64,000 bases of DNA from Micromonospora cathayae (GTDB lineage: Bacteria > Actinomycetota > Actinomycetes > Mycobacteriales > Micromonosporaceae): NCBI RefSeq assembly GCF_028993575.1, contig NZ_CP118615.1, positions 6,539,001 through 6,603,000 on the forward strand. Direction: 5' to 3'. Below are positions 35,399 to 44,401 of this stretch, in pieces (position 1 is the stretch's first letter; the number at the start of each line of letters is the position of its first letter). The notes beneath the pieces are model-generated. The model was not told the origin of the DNA. It did no database searches and was given only the letters and a program-made list of their open reading frames with translations. The position numbers and the translations under genes were made by a program.

Positions 35399-36235
35399 TC
35401 AGCGGCTGAGTGCCGCGACGGCGGGAGCCGGTTCCTTGACCAGCCAGTCGAGCAGCGCGTCGACCGGCTCCCGCCACCGCGCGTCGAGCATCACGTCGTG
35501 CCCCATGCCGGGAAAGAGCAGCGGGGCCGAACCGTACCGCCGGGCCACCCGGGTCAGCGCCGCCGCCGGCACCACCCGGTCGTCCGGGCTGCCCAGCACC
35601 AGCACCGGCGGCCGACCCACCGCCGGCTCCAGGCCACCCGGAAAGAGCAGCCGCCACTGGGCGCGCCGCCCGGCCCGGCCGAGCCGGGCCAGATGGGCCC
35701 GCGCGGCGGCGTCCGGCAGCTCGGCGCTGAACAACTGCCGCCGGTTCAACCGCAGCCGGCCACCCCACAGCGCCGGGAGCGTGCCCACCGGGTTGCGGCG
35801 CACCGCAGCACCGAGCGCCGACCAGCCACCGAACACCGGGGCCACCAGCACCGCGGCCCGCGCCGGGTAACGGGCCAGGGCGTGCGCCACCACCAGCGCC
35901 CCCGCGCCGTGCCCCACCAGCACCGCCTGCCGGGGCAGCTCCGCCGCCACCTGGGTCACGTCGTGCACGTACGCGCGCAGCGACGCGTCCGGCGCCGGTT
36001 CGCTGCCGCCGTGCCCGCGCAGACTGACCGCGTACGCCGGGAAGCCCCGGGACGCCGCGTGTTCCAGCCAGTGCTCGGCGAACGCCCACGCCCCGTGCCC
36101 GAAGCCGGGCACGAACAGCAGCGGTGGACGCCCCTGCTCCAGCTCCGGCAGGACGCTGAGCACCTCCCGCCGGGCCGGCCGGACCGGTCGGGCCCACTCC
36201 CGCCCCCGCATGATCCGCAGCCGTCCCGCCGTCAT
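35399..36235 (-). CDS. Alpha/beta hydrolase-fold protein lacking nucleophile
   Basis: 278 aa with the fold's landmarks: oxyanion strand LLFVPGFGHGAWAF, AVSLRGHGGSEP, the elbow VLVGHGAGALVV, a late Asp in LVLGSPDDRVVP and His in GMGHDVMLD. The elbow should be GxSxG, but the nucleophile at residue 110 is Gly (codon GGC at 35906-35908), giving GHGAG. Ordinary esterase chemistry is therefore not expected; it may act as a lyase, binding protein or dead enzyme. Its ATG overlaps the stop of the flavin monooxygenase gene (ATGA), so the two are coupled and probably share a substrate. Confidence 0.88.
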   Translation of the reverse strand: MTAGRLRIMRGREWARPVRPARREVLSVLPELEQGRPPLLFVPGFGHGAWAFAEHWLEHAASRGFPAYAVSLRGHGGSEPAPDASLRAYVHDVTQVAAELPRQAVLVGHGAGALVVAHALARYPARAAVLVAPVFGGWSALGAAVRRNPVGTLPALWGGRLRLNRRQLFSAELPDAAARAHLARLGRAGRRAQWRLLFPGGLEPAVGRPPVLVLGSPDDRVVPAAALTRVARRYGSAPLLFPGMGHDVMLDARWREPVDALLDWLVKEPAPAVAALSR

Positions 36236-37641
36236 TTGGTGGCCTCCAGGTCGTTCAGGGCGCGTTGCACAGCGCGCAGGTAGTCGACGTGCCCCACCTC
36301 GAACCAGTGCCGGCTGCTGTCCTTCACCCGCCCCGAGTAGCGTTCCCCGGCGGCCGAGGCGACCTTCGCGGCGAACGCCGCCGCCCGCTCCGGACGGTCC
36401 TGCCGCAGCGTCAGCAGCCGGGCGACCAGCACCGACTGCCAGTGCGAGATGGGGAACAGGCCCGAGTCCGGCTGGACCAGGCCGACCACCGCGAGCGTCG
36501 GGTACCCCTTCGGGAAGGCGTTCAGGTAGAGGGTGGGTCGGCCCTCCCCGGCGTCGTCGCCGACCAGTCGCGGGTCCAGGAACTCGAACCGGGGCAGGTA
36601 GCCGGTGGCGAACACCACCAGGTCTGGTTCGATCTCCCGGCCGTCGGTCAGCTCCACCCCGTACGGGTGGAAGCGTCGCACGTCCGGCACCGGGGTGATC
36701 GCGCCGTGCCCGACGTAGTAGACGAGCTGGCTGTTGGCGATCGGGTGCGTCTCGTAGACCCGGTGGTCCGGTGCCGGCAGCCCGAACCGGGTCAGGTCGC
36801 CGACGGTCAGCCGCATCGTCCGGTGGTAGAGCCACTGCCGGACCCGCCGGGGCACCCGCAGCCACAGCAGCAGGTCGTTGACCTGGTCGGCGGGGCGGCC
36901 CAGCACATACTTCGGGGCGTACCAGTAGCCACGCCGGGTGGAGTGCCAGCACGCCGCCGCCTGCTGGGCGGCCTCCACCGCGATGTCGCAGCCGGTGTTG
37001 CCGGCCCCCACCACCAGCACCCGCTTGCCGCGCAACTGCGCCGGGTCCTGGTACGCGGAGGCGTGGATGGTCTCGCCCCGGAACCCGTCCAGCCCCTCGT
37101 ACCCGGGCAGCTTCGGGGACCAGTTGTGCCCGTTGGCGACGACCACCGCGGCGTACCGGGAGGTGCGTTCCGGGCCGTACCCGCCGGTGCTGCGGGTGGT
37201 GACGTCCCAGCGGTCCCCCTCGACCGGCTCGACCCGGACCACCTCGGTGCCGAACCAGATGTGCTGGCGCAGGTCGAAGTGGTCGGCGTACCGCTCGAAG
37301 TACGACAGGAGCTGGCTGTGGTGCGGGTAGTCCGGCCAGGAGTCGGGCATGGGGAAGTCCGGGAACTGGGTGAACGGCCGGGACGAGATCAGGTGGGTGC
37401 TGGCGTAGACCGGGCTGCGGTCGTGCCGCCAGTTCCACGCCCCGCCGACGCCGGTCTCCCGTTCGTAGCAGTCGACGCCGAAGCCGTGCTCCCGGAGGTT
37501 CTTCACCGCGGTCAGCCCGCTCGCCCCGGCGCCGATCACGCAGACCGTGTCACCCCGGTCGGAGACCGGGCGGCCGTCGGAGCCGAGAGCGGACGTGGCC
37601 GGCGCGTCGTCGGGGCCGCCGTGGTCGGTGGAGATGGACAC
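36232..37641 (-). CDS. Flavin-containing monooxygenase
   Basis: NADPH- and O2-dependent FAD enzyme of 469 aa. The N-terminal CVIGAGASGLTAVKNL binds FAD and VLVVGAGNTGCDIAVEAA binds NADPH. FRGETIHASAYQD matches the FMO fingerprint FxGxxxHxxxY/F. It may oxidise N, S or a ketone (Baeyer-Villiger); the fingerprint alone does not decide. GTG start with AAGGAGA upstream. It is the first gene of a two-gene operon with the nucleophile-less alpha/beta hydrolase, which suggests a lipid or ketone substrate passed between them, an inference only. Confidence 0.93.
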   Translation of the reverse strand: MSISTDHGGPDDAPATSALGSDGRPVSDRGDTVCVIGAGASGLTAVKNLREHGFGVDCYERETGVGGAWNWRHDRSPVYASTHLISSRPFTQFPDFPMPDSWPDYPHHSQLLSYFERYADHFDLRQHIWFGTEVVRVEPVEGDRWDVTTRSTGGYGPERTSRYAAVVVANGHNWSPKLPGYEGLDGFRGETIHASAYQDPAQLRGKRVLVVGAGNTGCDIAVEAAQQAAACWHSTRRGYWYAPKYVLGRPADQVNDLLLWLRVPRRVRQWLYHRTMRLTVGDLTRFGLPAPDHRVYETHPIANSQLVYYVGHGAITPVPDVRRFHPYGVELTDGREIEPDLVVFATGYLPRFEFLDPRLVGDDAGEGRPTLYLNAFPKGYPTLAVVGLVQPDSGLFPISHWQSVLVARLLTLRQDRPERAAAFAAKVASAAGERYSGRVKDSSRHWFEVGHVDYLRAVQRALNDLEATK

Positions 37642-37740
37642 CGGGTATCTCTCCTTGGGGGGGTACGCGCACGCGTGCCGGGTCGCCGCCGCATCCTCTC
37701 CACTTCGGAGAGTGTTTGTCCAGTCCGACCCGGCGTCCGG

Positions 37741-38442
37741 TCAGTCGGTCACCGGTAGCAGCAGGTCGACCAGGACCGGGAAGTGGTCGCTGGCCCGCCG
37801 GGTCTGCGGGGTGTCCACCACGTCGTAGTCGACCACGGTGATCCGGGGATCGACGAAGATGGCGTCGATCCGGCGGCTCGGGTTGGCGCACGAGTAGGTG
37901 AGCCGGTCGGCCCGGTCGGCGGCGACCGCGGTGTCGGTGAGCCCGTCCGCGATGGTCCGCCAGGCCGCCCCGCCCGGCCCCTCGTTGAGGTCCGCGCCGA
38001 CGATCACCGGCCAGCGGGCCGACTCGATCTCCTTGCGGAGCAGCTCCGCCTGCCCGGGACGTTCGGTCGGGTCGGTGGCGAGGTGCGAGCCGGCCACCAC
38101 GAACCGGGCCCCGCCGACCACGCACTCGGCGAACGCCGCGCCGCGCAGGTGCCGGCCGGGGGTGAGCGGGAACCGTTCGCAGTACGTGTCCGCCACCCGC
38201 ACCCGCAGATTGGTGAGGATCAGGTTGCCCAGCGCGGGCAGCCCGCCGGCCCCGACCACCAGCCCGAACGACTCGGCCAGCGCGGCGCACCTGGCCCGCC
38301 AGCGGAACCGGCGCGGCCCTTCCTGCACGATCACCACGTCGGGGCGGGCGGCCCGGACCACCTCGGCCAGCGTGGCCGTGTCGTCCCGCTGGGCGTGGAC
38401 GTTGTACGACACCACCCGCAGCGGCACACCCCCGATGCTCAC
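37741..38442 (-). CDS. Endonuclease/exonuclease/phosphatase-family protein
   Basis: EEP-fold metal-dependent phosphodiesterase of 233 aa. VVSYNVH, VQEGP with the metal Glu, GSHLATDP with His, GADLNEGPGG with Asp and Asn and ASDHFPV with the final Asp-His are all present, so it should be active. Substrate could be nucleic acid, a phosphoinositide or another phosphodiester. No signal peptide, so probably cytosolic. Start is GTG at 38442 following GAAGGTG. Two 59-base repeats lie directly upstream, separating it from the glucokinase gene. Confidence 0.9.
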   Translation of the reverse strand: MSIGGVPLRVVSYNVHAQRDDTATLAEVVRAARPDVVIVQEGPRRFRWRARCAALAESFGLVVGAGGLPALGNLILTNLRVRVADTYCERFPLTPGRHLRGAAFAECVVGGARFVVAGSHLATDPTERPGQAELLRKEIESARWPVIVGADLNEGPGGAAWRTIADGLTDTAVAADRADRLTYSCANPSRRIDAIFVDPRITVVDYDVVDTPQTRRASDHFPVLVDLLLPVTD

Positions 38443-38447
38443 AGTGT

Positions 38448-38565
38448 CACCTTCCGTTCGCGACTGCGGGGCTCCGCTGCGCTGCACTCCTCGCGCTTCA
38501 CCACGCCACCTTCCGTTCGCGACTGCGGGGCTCCGCTGCGCTGCACTCCTCGCGCTTCACCACTA
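38448..38565. repeat. Tandem 59-bp intergenic repeat
   Basis: Copies at 38448-38506 and 38507-38565 differ at the last two bases only. On the minus strand the unit reads REECSAAEPRSRERK. From memory, the same unit is scattered in Micromonospora and Salinispora genomes, often at gene ends. The second copy ends on the glucokinase stop codon. Confidence 0.9.
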
Positions 38566-39510
38566 GATCCGCCGGGCCAGGTCGGCGGCACCGATGACGC
38601 CGGCGGTGTTGCCCAGTTCGGCGGGGCGTACCTCGGCCACCGGGAGCCGGCCGCGCTGGGCCAGCGCGTCGGCGAACGACCGGCGGGTGGGGCCGAGGAG
38701 CAGGTCCCCGGCCTCGATCACACCCCCGCCGACGACGAGGACCTGCGGGTCGAGGATCTGCGCCATGTCGGCGAGGCTGGTGCCGAGCCAGCGGCCGATC
38801 TGGGCGAACGCCTCGGAGGAGACCGGGTCGCCGCTCTGGGCGGCGGCGGTGACCATCGGACCGGTGATCGCCTCGGCGTCCCCGCCGGCCAGCCGGAGCA
38901 GTTCGGTGGCCCGCTGCGGCTCCTGCCGGGCCCCGGCGCGGGCGAACCGGACCAGGGCGTTGCCACTGGCGTACTGCTCGATGCAGCCGAGCCGGCCGCA
39001 GCCGCACTGGTGGCCGTCCGGGACGGTGAGCATGTGGCCGAGTTCGGCGGCGATGCCGTGCGCGCCCCGGACCAGGGCCCCGCCGAGGACGATGCCGCCG
39101 CCGACCCCGGTGCCGATGGTGAACATGACCATCGAGTCGTCGGCGTGCCGGGCCGCGCCGTAGCGGAACTCCGCCCAGGCGGCCACGTTCCCGTCGTTCT
39201 CCACGATCACCGGCAGCCCGACGGCGGCGCTGACGTACGCCCGCAGCGGCTCGTCCCGCCAGGCGAGGTTGGGGGCGAACAGCACGGTGGAGCGGGTGGC
39301 GTCGATCCAGCCGGCCGCGCCGATGCCGACCGCGTCGATCCGGTGGCCGGCGGCCAGCTCGGTGACCACCTCGATGATGACGTCCCGGGTCTTGCCCACG
39401 TCCTCGGCGGGGGTGTCCCGTCGGGCCTGCACGAGTACCTGGCCGGTGTCGTCGACCACACCGCCGGCCACCTTGGTGCCACCGACGTCGACTCCGATGG
39501 TCAGCGTCAC
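38563..39510 (-). CDS. ROK-family glucokinase
   Basis: ATP-dependent hexokinase of 315 aa that makes glucose 6-phosphate for glycolysis and trehalose synthesis. TIGVDVGGTKVAGGVVD is the phosphate-binding loop, ENDGNVAAWAE holds the catalytic Asp, and CGCGRLGCIEQYASG is the ROK zinc motif (CxCGxxGCxE). Start GTG at 39510 has GAGGGGAG eight bases upstream; the earlier GTG at 39519 has none in range. No HTH domain is fused, so it is a kinase and not a repressor. Its stop lies in the 59-base repeat. Related actinobacterial glucokinases mediate glucose repression. Confidence 0.93.
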   Translation of the reverse strand: MTLTIGVDVGGTKVAGGVVDDTGQVLVQARRDTPAEDVGKTRDVIIEVVTELAAGHRIDAVGIGAAGWIDATRSTVLFAPNLAWRDEPLRAYVSAAVGLPVIVENDGNVAAWAEFRYGAARHADDSMVMFTIGTGVGGGIVLGGALVRGAHGIAAELGHMLTVPDGHQCGCGRLGCIEQYASGNALVRFARAGARQEPQRATELLRLAGGDAEAITGPMVTAAAQSGDPVSSEAFAQIGRWLGTSLADMAQILDPQVLVVGGGVIEAGDLLLGPTRRSFADALAQRGRLPVAEVRPAELGNTAGVIGAADLARRI

Positions 39511-39584
39511 CGCTGCCACTCCCCTCTGCTGTGCTCCCCCGGCGCCGCCGGCCCGGTGGCCGGTGGGTGTCGGGATGTCGTGGG

Positions 39585-40229
39585 TCAGGCCCCGTCGCCT
39601 GGCGCGTCCCCGTCCGCGCCGTCGGGCGTACGCGACGCCGGCACCACGCCACGCGCGGCCGGTGGCCGGACCGCGGCGTCCGACCCGGCCGACCCGGCGA
39701 CGTCGACGGGTGGCTCGCCGACGGACGCGGTCGCCGCGTCCGCCTGCCGGGTCGCGGCGGACCAGACGTCCCGCTCGGGTACCGGCTGAGAATCATGCCC
39801 GGTACGGGTGGCCTCGCGCCACACCTGATCATCAGCGGCGGGTGGCGGGGTGGGTGTGGGGGTGGGTGCGGTGGGGGTCGTCGGGTCGGGCGCGAAGGCC
39901 CGCAGCAGGCTCGCCACCCCGGCGGCGAGGTCACCGGCGCCGGTCGCCAGCCGTTCGGCGAACTCGGGACTGGGGTCGCGTAGCGCGACCATGGCCCGGC
40001 AGATGGGGCAGACGCAGCATTCGGGCGTACCGGTGGCGAAACCGCCCCCGGCGGGTCCGGTGGCACCGCCGGACGGGGTGCTGTGACCGAGGACACCCGC
40101 GACGATCCCACCGAGCGGACCCCACGGCCCGGCCGACGGGCCGCCGGCGGCGAGCCGCGCGGTGGCCAGCACGGTGGCGACCAACCGTTCCGCCTCCTCC
40201 CGGGCCGAACCCGGATCGGTACCTCCCAT
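39585..40229 (-). CDS. Hypothetical protein with CxxC motif
   Basis: 214 aa of unknown function. A helical N-terminal part (SAREEAERLVATVLATARLAA) and the Cys cluster CCVCPICRAM suggest a small metal- or redox-binding segment; a helix with FAERLATGAGDLAAGVASLLRAFA follows. The C-terminal half is a disordered Pro/Thr/Ala tail. The ATG has AGGAG at seven bases. It follows the SRPBCC gene by about 40 bases on the same strand and is probably in the same operon; the same neighbour pair is seen in other actinobacteria (from memory). Confidence 0.7.
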   Translation of the reverse strand: MGGTDPGSAREEAERLVATVLATARLAAGGPSAGPWGPLGGIVAGVLGHSTPSGGATGPAGGGFATGTPECCVCPICRAMVALRDPSPEFAERLATGAGDLAAGVASLLRAFAPDPTTPTAPTPTPTPPPAADDQVWREATRTGHDSQPVPERDVWSAATRQADAATASVGEPPVDVAGSAGSDAAVRPPAARGVVPASRTPDGADGDAPGDGA

Positions 40230-40269
40230 GGTGGGCTCCTCTACCGTGGCGACACCGCGACCGGTCGGG

Positions 40270-40725
40270 TCAGCGCGCCGCACCGGGTGCTTCTACCCGG
40301 TGCTTGAGCTGCTTCAACGCGGTGTCCATGATCATCTTCTCGGCCTTGCGGCGGAACATCCCGAGCATCCCGACGGAGAGTTCCACCTCCAGGGTGTAGG
40401 TCACCGTGGAGGTGCCGTCCGGGTGGCCCACCACGTCGTACGAGCCACGCTGGGCGCGCTGCATCCGCGACGGGGCGACCAGGTGCCACTCGATCCGGGA
40501 GAGGTCCTCGGCGTAGGCGTACTCCAGCACGTACTCGTCGGCCATCACCCCGGCGTCGATGGTGAACCGGACCTGACTGGCGTAGCCGTCCTCGTACTCC
40601 TCGAGCACCTCCACCCGGCGCACCGCCTCGGTCCACTCCGGGTAACGGGGGAAGTCGCAGATGACCGCGACCACCCGCTCCGGGGGCGCGCCGACAGTGA
40701 TCGACTGGGTGGAGGAGTCCGCCAT
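40270..40725 (-). CDS. SRPBCC-family protein, Rv2185c-like
   Basis: START/Bet v1-like lipid-binding domain of 151 aa. The ends VGAPPERVVAVICDFPRYPEW and KMIMDTALKQLKHRVE are the typical first strand-helix pair and long C-terminal helix; the fold encloses a hydrophobic pocket. Mycobacterial Rv2185c holds the same position beside fadD15, which suggests a lipid substrate or carrier role. It is divergent from fadD15 across about 155 bases. Confidence 0.9.
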   Translation of the reverse strand: MADSSTQSITVGAPPERVVAVICDFPRYPEWTEAVRRVEVLEEYEDGYASQVRFTIDAGVMADEYVLEYAYAEDLSRIEWHLVAPSRMQRAQRGSYDVVGHPDGTSTVTYTLEVELSVGMLGMFRRKAEKMIMDTALKQLKHRVEAPGAAR

Positions 40726-40879
40726 GGGGGGAGGCTACCCGGCCGTGCCCCGTCCCGCCCCGCTCCACCCCCGGCCAACCCGGTCCATGTGATCAGCAGG
40801 GGATGCGGGTAGGTTTCGACGAGGCCGTCCGTCTGCGCCGACGGCCCCGGCCAGGCCAGTGCGAGCACGAGGAGTGCAG

Positions 40880-42691
40880 GTGCGCGAGTTCTCCGTCCCG
40901 CCTGTCGTCACCGTCGGTGACGCGGCGAACCTCACCGACCCGGTCTGGGAGAACGCCGAGAAGGCGCCCGACGCGGTGCAGTTCGCCCGCCCGGTCCCGG
41001 CTGCCGGTGACGCGGTCCGGGCCTGGACGGACGTCACCTGCGTCCAGTTCCGTGACGAGGTGGTCGCGGTGGCCCGCGGCCTGATCGCGGCCGGTGTCAC
41101 CCGGGGTTCCCGGGTCGGGCTGATGAGCCGGACCCGCTACGAGTGGACCCTGTTCGACTACGCCATCTGGTCGGTCGGCGCGGTGACCGTGCCGATCTAC
41201 GAGACCTCCAGCGCCGAGCAGGCCGCCTGGATCCTCTCCGACTCCGGGGCGGTCGCCTGCGTGGTGGAGACCAACGCGCACGCCACCCTGGTCGCCGGGG
41301 TCACCGACCGGCTGCCCGAGCTGGACCGGGTCTGGCAGATCGACCTCGGCGCGGTGGACGAACTCGTCGCCCTCGGCGCGCCGGTCGACCCGCGGGAGGT
41401 CGAGCGCCGCCGGCAGGAGATCCGCGCCGACGACGTCGCCACCATCATCTACACCAGCGGCACCACCGGCCGCCCCAAGGGCTGCGTGCTGACCCACCGC
41501 AACATGTACGCCGACATCGCCAACGCGGTGCCGGTGCTGCCGAACCTCTTCCGCCCCGGCGCGTCGACCCTGCTGTTCCTGCCGCTGGCGCACTCCTTCG
41601 CCCGGCTCATCCAGATCGGCGTGGTGCACGCCCGGGCCACCATGGCGCACTGCGCCGACACGAAGAACCTGGTCGCCGAGTTGCAGGAGTTCCGGCCGAC
41701 CTTCGTGCTCTCCGTACCCCGGGTCTTCGAGAAGGTCTACAACGGGGCCCGGCAGAAGGCCGAGGCCGACGGCAAGGGCCGGATCTTCGACCGGGCCGAG
41801 GCGGTCGCGGTGGCCTGGAGCGAGGCCCAGGACACCCCCGGCGGGCCGGGGCTGCGGCTACGGGCGCAGCACGCGGTCTTCGACCGGCTGGTCTACCGCA
41901 AGCTGCGGGCCGCCCTCGGCGGCCGGTGCCGGGACGCGATCTCCGGCGGCGCGCCGCTGGGCGCCCGGCTCGGGCACTTCTTCCGGGGCATCGGCGTGAC
42001 CATCCTGGAGGGGTACGGGCTCACCGAGACCTCCCCGGCCGCCGCCGCCAACCTGCCGGACGCGATCCGGATCGGCACGGTCGGCCGGCCGCTGCCCGGG
42101 GTGACCATCCGGATCGCCGACGACGGGGAGATCCTCATCGCCGGTGACCTGGTCTTCCAGGAGTACTGGCACAACGAGCAGGCCACCGCCGAGGTGCTGG
42201 AGGACGGCTGGTTCCGCACCGGTGACCTGGGCCGGCTGGACAGCGACGGCTTCCTGAGCATCACCGGCCGGAAGAAGGAGATCATCGTGACCGCGGGCGG
42301 CAAGAACGTCGCCCCGGCGGTGCTGGAGGACCAGGTCCGGGCGCACCCGCTGGTCAGCCAGTGCGTGGTGGTCGGCGACCGGCAGCCGTTCATCGCCGCG
42401 CTGGTCACCCTGGACGAGGAGGCCCTGCCGAAGTGGCGGGAGGCGGCCGGGCTGCCGGCCACCGCCACCCTCGACGAGCTGCGGGAGAACGAGGCGCTGC
42501 GGGCCGAGATCCAGCGTGCGGTGGACACCGCCAACCAGGCGGTGTCGAAGGCCGAGGCGATCAAGGTGTTCCGGATCCTGCCCCGCGACTTCACCGAGGC
42601 CAGCGGTGAGCTGACCCCCTCGCTCAAGGTCAAACGCAACGTGGTGCACGGCAACTACGCGGCCGAGATCGCCGCCATCTACGAGCGCTGA
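40880..42691 (+). CDS. Long-chain acyl-CoA synthetase, FadD15 type
   Basis: AMP-forming ligase of 603 aa that activates long-chain fatty acids to acyl-CoA at the membrane. YTSGTTGRPKGC is the P loop, GYGLTETSPAAAAN binds AMP, and GWFRTGDLG and GRKKEIIVTAGGKNVAP form the C-terminal hinge with the late Lys in LKVKRNVV. Start GTG at 40880 has GAGGAG six bases before it; the in-frame GTG at 40859 does not. The histidine kinase gene begins 15 bases after the stop, so an operon is possible, although kinase and ligase have no known link. Confidence 0.94.
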   Translation: MREFSVPPVVTVGDAANLTDPVWENAEKAPDAVQFARPVPAAGDAVRAWTDVTCVQFRDEVVAVARGLIAAGVTRGSRVGLMSRTRYEWTLFDYAIWSVGAVTVPIYETSSAEQAAWILSDSGAVACVVETNAHATLVAGVTDRLPELDRVWQIDLGAVDELVALGAPVDPREVERRRQEIRADDVATIIYTSGTTGRPKGCVLTHRNMYADIANAVPVLPNLFRPGASTLLFLPLAHSFARLIQIGVVHARATMAHCADTKNLVAELQEFRPTFVLSVPRVFEKVYNGARQKAEADGKGRIFDRAEAVAVAWSEAQDTPGGPGLRLRAQHAVFDRLVYRKLRAALGGRCRDAISGGAPLGARLGHFFRGIGVTILEGYGLTETSPAAAANLPDAIRIGTVGRPLPGVTIRIADDGEILIAGDLVFQEYWHNEQATAEVLEDGWFRTGDLGRLDSDGFLSITGRKKEIIVTAGGKNVAPAVLEDQVRAHPLVSQCVVVGDRQPFIAALVTLDEEALPKWREAAGLPATATLDELRENEALRAEIQRAVDTANQAVSKAEAIKVFRILPRDFTEASGELTPSLKVKRNVVHGNYAAEIAAIYER

Positions 42692-42705
42692 CTACGATCC
42701 GTCAC

Positions 42706-44394
42706 GTGTCCGCCTCCACCGCCCGGCCCCGGCCCCGCCCGCTGGCCGCCACCGCCCGCGTGGTCATGCTCGCGCTGGTCGCCGTCCTCATCCTGATCCG
42801 TACCCGGGACGTCGACCAGCTCTGCTGGGTCGCCCTGCTGGCGATGGCCGGGTTGCCGACCCTGCTCGCCCCGGCCGACCGGCTGCTCGGCCCGCTCGGC
42901 CGGACCGCCGAGGTGGTGGTCCTGGGGTTGGCCGCCAGCCAGGTCGCCGCGGCCGGCAGCAGCGCGGCGATGGCCGGGATGGGCGCGTCGGCGGTGCTGC
43001 CGTACCTGGCCGTACCGGTCACCGTGACCGCGCTGCGCCGCCGGTTCGCCGAGGGCGCGGCGCTGCTCGGGGTCACCGCGGCCACCCTGCTGGTCAGCGG
43101 GGCGCTCACCCAGGTCGACGGGGAGCGGCAGATCACCCAGCTCGGCTACCTCGTGGTCTGCGCCCAGTGGCTGATCCTGGCCGGGCTCGGGCTGTACGCG
43201 GCCAGCACCCTGCACCGGGTGATGGCGGTCCGCCCCGAGAGCAAGCCCCAGCCGTACGCCGAGGCGACCCGGCTGCTCACCCAGCTGCGCGGGGTGGCCC
43301 GGCAACTGCCCGGGGCGACCCTGGACCCGGGCGGCATCTCCGAGCACCTGCTGGAGGAGCTGCGTACGGTCACCCGCGCCGACCGGGCGGCGGTGCTGTC
43401 GGCCAGCGGCGGCGGCCGGCTGGTGGTGCTCGCCCAGGTGGGCGTGGACCGGGTCGACTGGGAGACCACCCTCGACGCCGACTCGGCGATCGCCGACGCG
43501 TGGGCCAGCCAGCAGCCGCAGACCGCGAACCGTTCGCAGGCCCGCTCGCACCGGGGCGGCGACGTCTCGGCGCTGATCGTCCCGCTGGTCGCCGGGGTCC
43601 GCACCGTCGGGCTGGTGGCCCTGGAGGCGGACGTGGCGCAGGCGTACCCGGCCCCGGTGGTGGAGCGGGTGACCGCGCTGACCCGTCCGGCGGCGCTGCG
43701 GTTGGAGGCCGCGCTGCTCTTCGACGAGGTGCGCTCGCTGGCCACCAACGAGGAACGGCAGCGGCTGGCCCGGGAGATCCACGACGGGGTGGCCCAGGAG
43801 TTGGTGATGGTCGGTTACGGCATCGACAACGCCCTGGCCACCGTGCACGACGACGCCGAGGAGACCGCCGAGAGCCTGCGCACGTTGCGCGGCGAGGTGA
43901 CCCGGGTGATCCAGGAGCTGCGGCTGAGCCTGTTCGAGCTGCGCAGCGAGGTGGACCGGCACGGCGGGCTGGCCGCGGCGATCGCCGAGTACGCCCGCAC
44001 CGTCGGGGCGTCCGGCGGGCTGCGGGTGCACCTGTCGCTGGACGAGTCGACCGCCCGGCTGCCGGCCGCCACCGAGGCGGAACTGCTGCGCATCGCGCAG
44101 GAGGCGGTGACCAACGCCCGCAAGCACGCCGGCGCGGCGAACCTCTGGGTCACCTGCGAGGTGGACCCCCCGTACGCCCAGATCGAAGTGTCGGATGATG
44201 GTCAGGGCATCGCTGACCAGCGGCCCGACGGTCGGTACGGCCTTGCGATCATGGCGGAGAGGGCGGAACGTATCCGGGGCCGGTTGGAGATCCGTCCGCG
44301 CCAACCGAGCGGGACGACGGTGGCCGTGGTTCTCGGCACCTCGCCCCGACGCGATAACGTGCGCGGTAGCGTGAGCGCAGGAGAAGGGGAGTAA
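42706..44394 (+). CDS. NarL-type sensor histidine kinase with GAF domain
   Basis: Membrane sensor of 562 aa. About six TM helices (residues 15-175), then a GAF-like domain (about 200-345), the HisKA_3 helix with phospho-acceptor H359 in REIHDGVAQEL, and a C-terminal HATPase (EAVTNARKHAGAANLW; DDGQGI). It should autophosphorylate and pass phosphate to the regulator encoded seven bases downstream. Start is GTG at 42706. The sensed signal is unknown. Confidence 0.92.
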   Translation: MSASTARPRPRPLAATARVVMLALVAVLILIRTRDVDQLCWVALLAMAGLPTLLAPADRLLGPLGRTAEVVVLGLAASQVAAAGSSAAMAGMGASAVLPYLAVPVTVTALRRRFAEGAALLGVTAATLLVSGALTQVDGERQITQLGYLVVCAQWLILAGLGLYAASTLHRVMAVRPESKPQPYAEATRLLTQLRGVARQLPGATLDPGGISEHLLEELRTVTRADRAAVLSASGGGRLVVLAQVGVDRVDWETTLDADSAIADAWASQQPQTANRSQARSHRGGDVSALIVPLVAGVRTVGLVALEADVAQAYPAPVVERVTALTRPAALRLEAALLFDEVRSLATNEERQRLAREIHDGVAQELVMVGYGIDNALATVHDDAEETAESLRTLRGEVTRVIQELRLSLFELRSEVDRHGGLAAAIAEYARTVGASGGLRVHLSLDESTARLPAATEAELLRIAQEAVTNARKHAGAANLWVTCEVDPPYAQIEVSDDGQGIADQRPDGRYGLAIMAERAERIRGRLEIRPRQPSGTTVAVVLGTSPRRDNVRGSVSAGEGE

Positions 44395-44401
44395 CCCGAG
44401 G

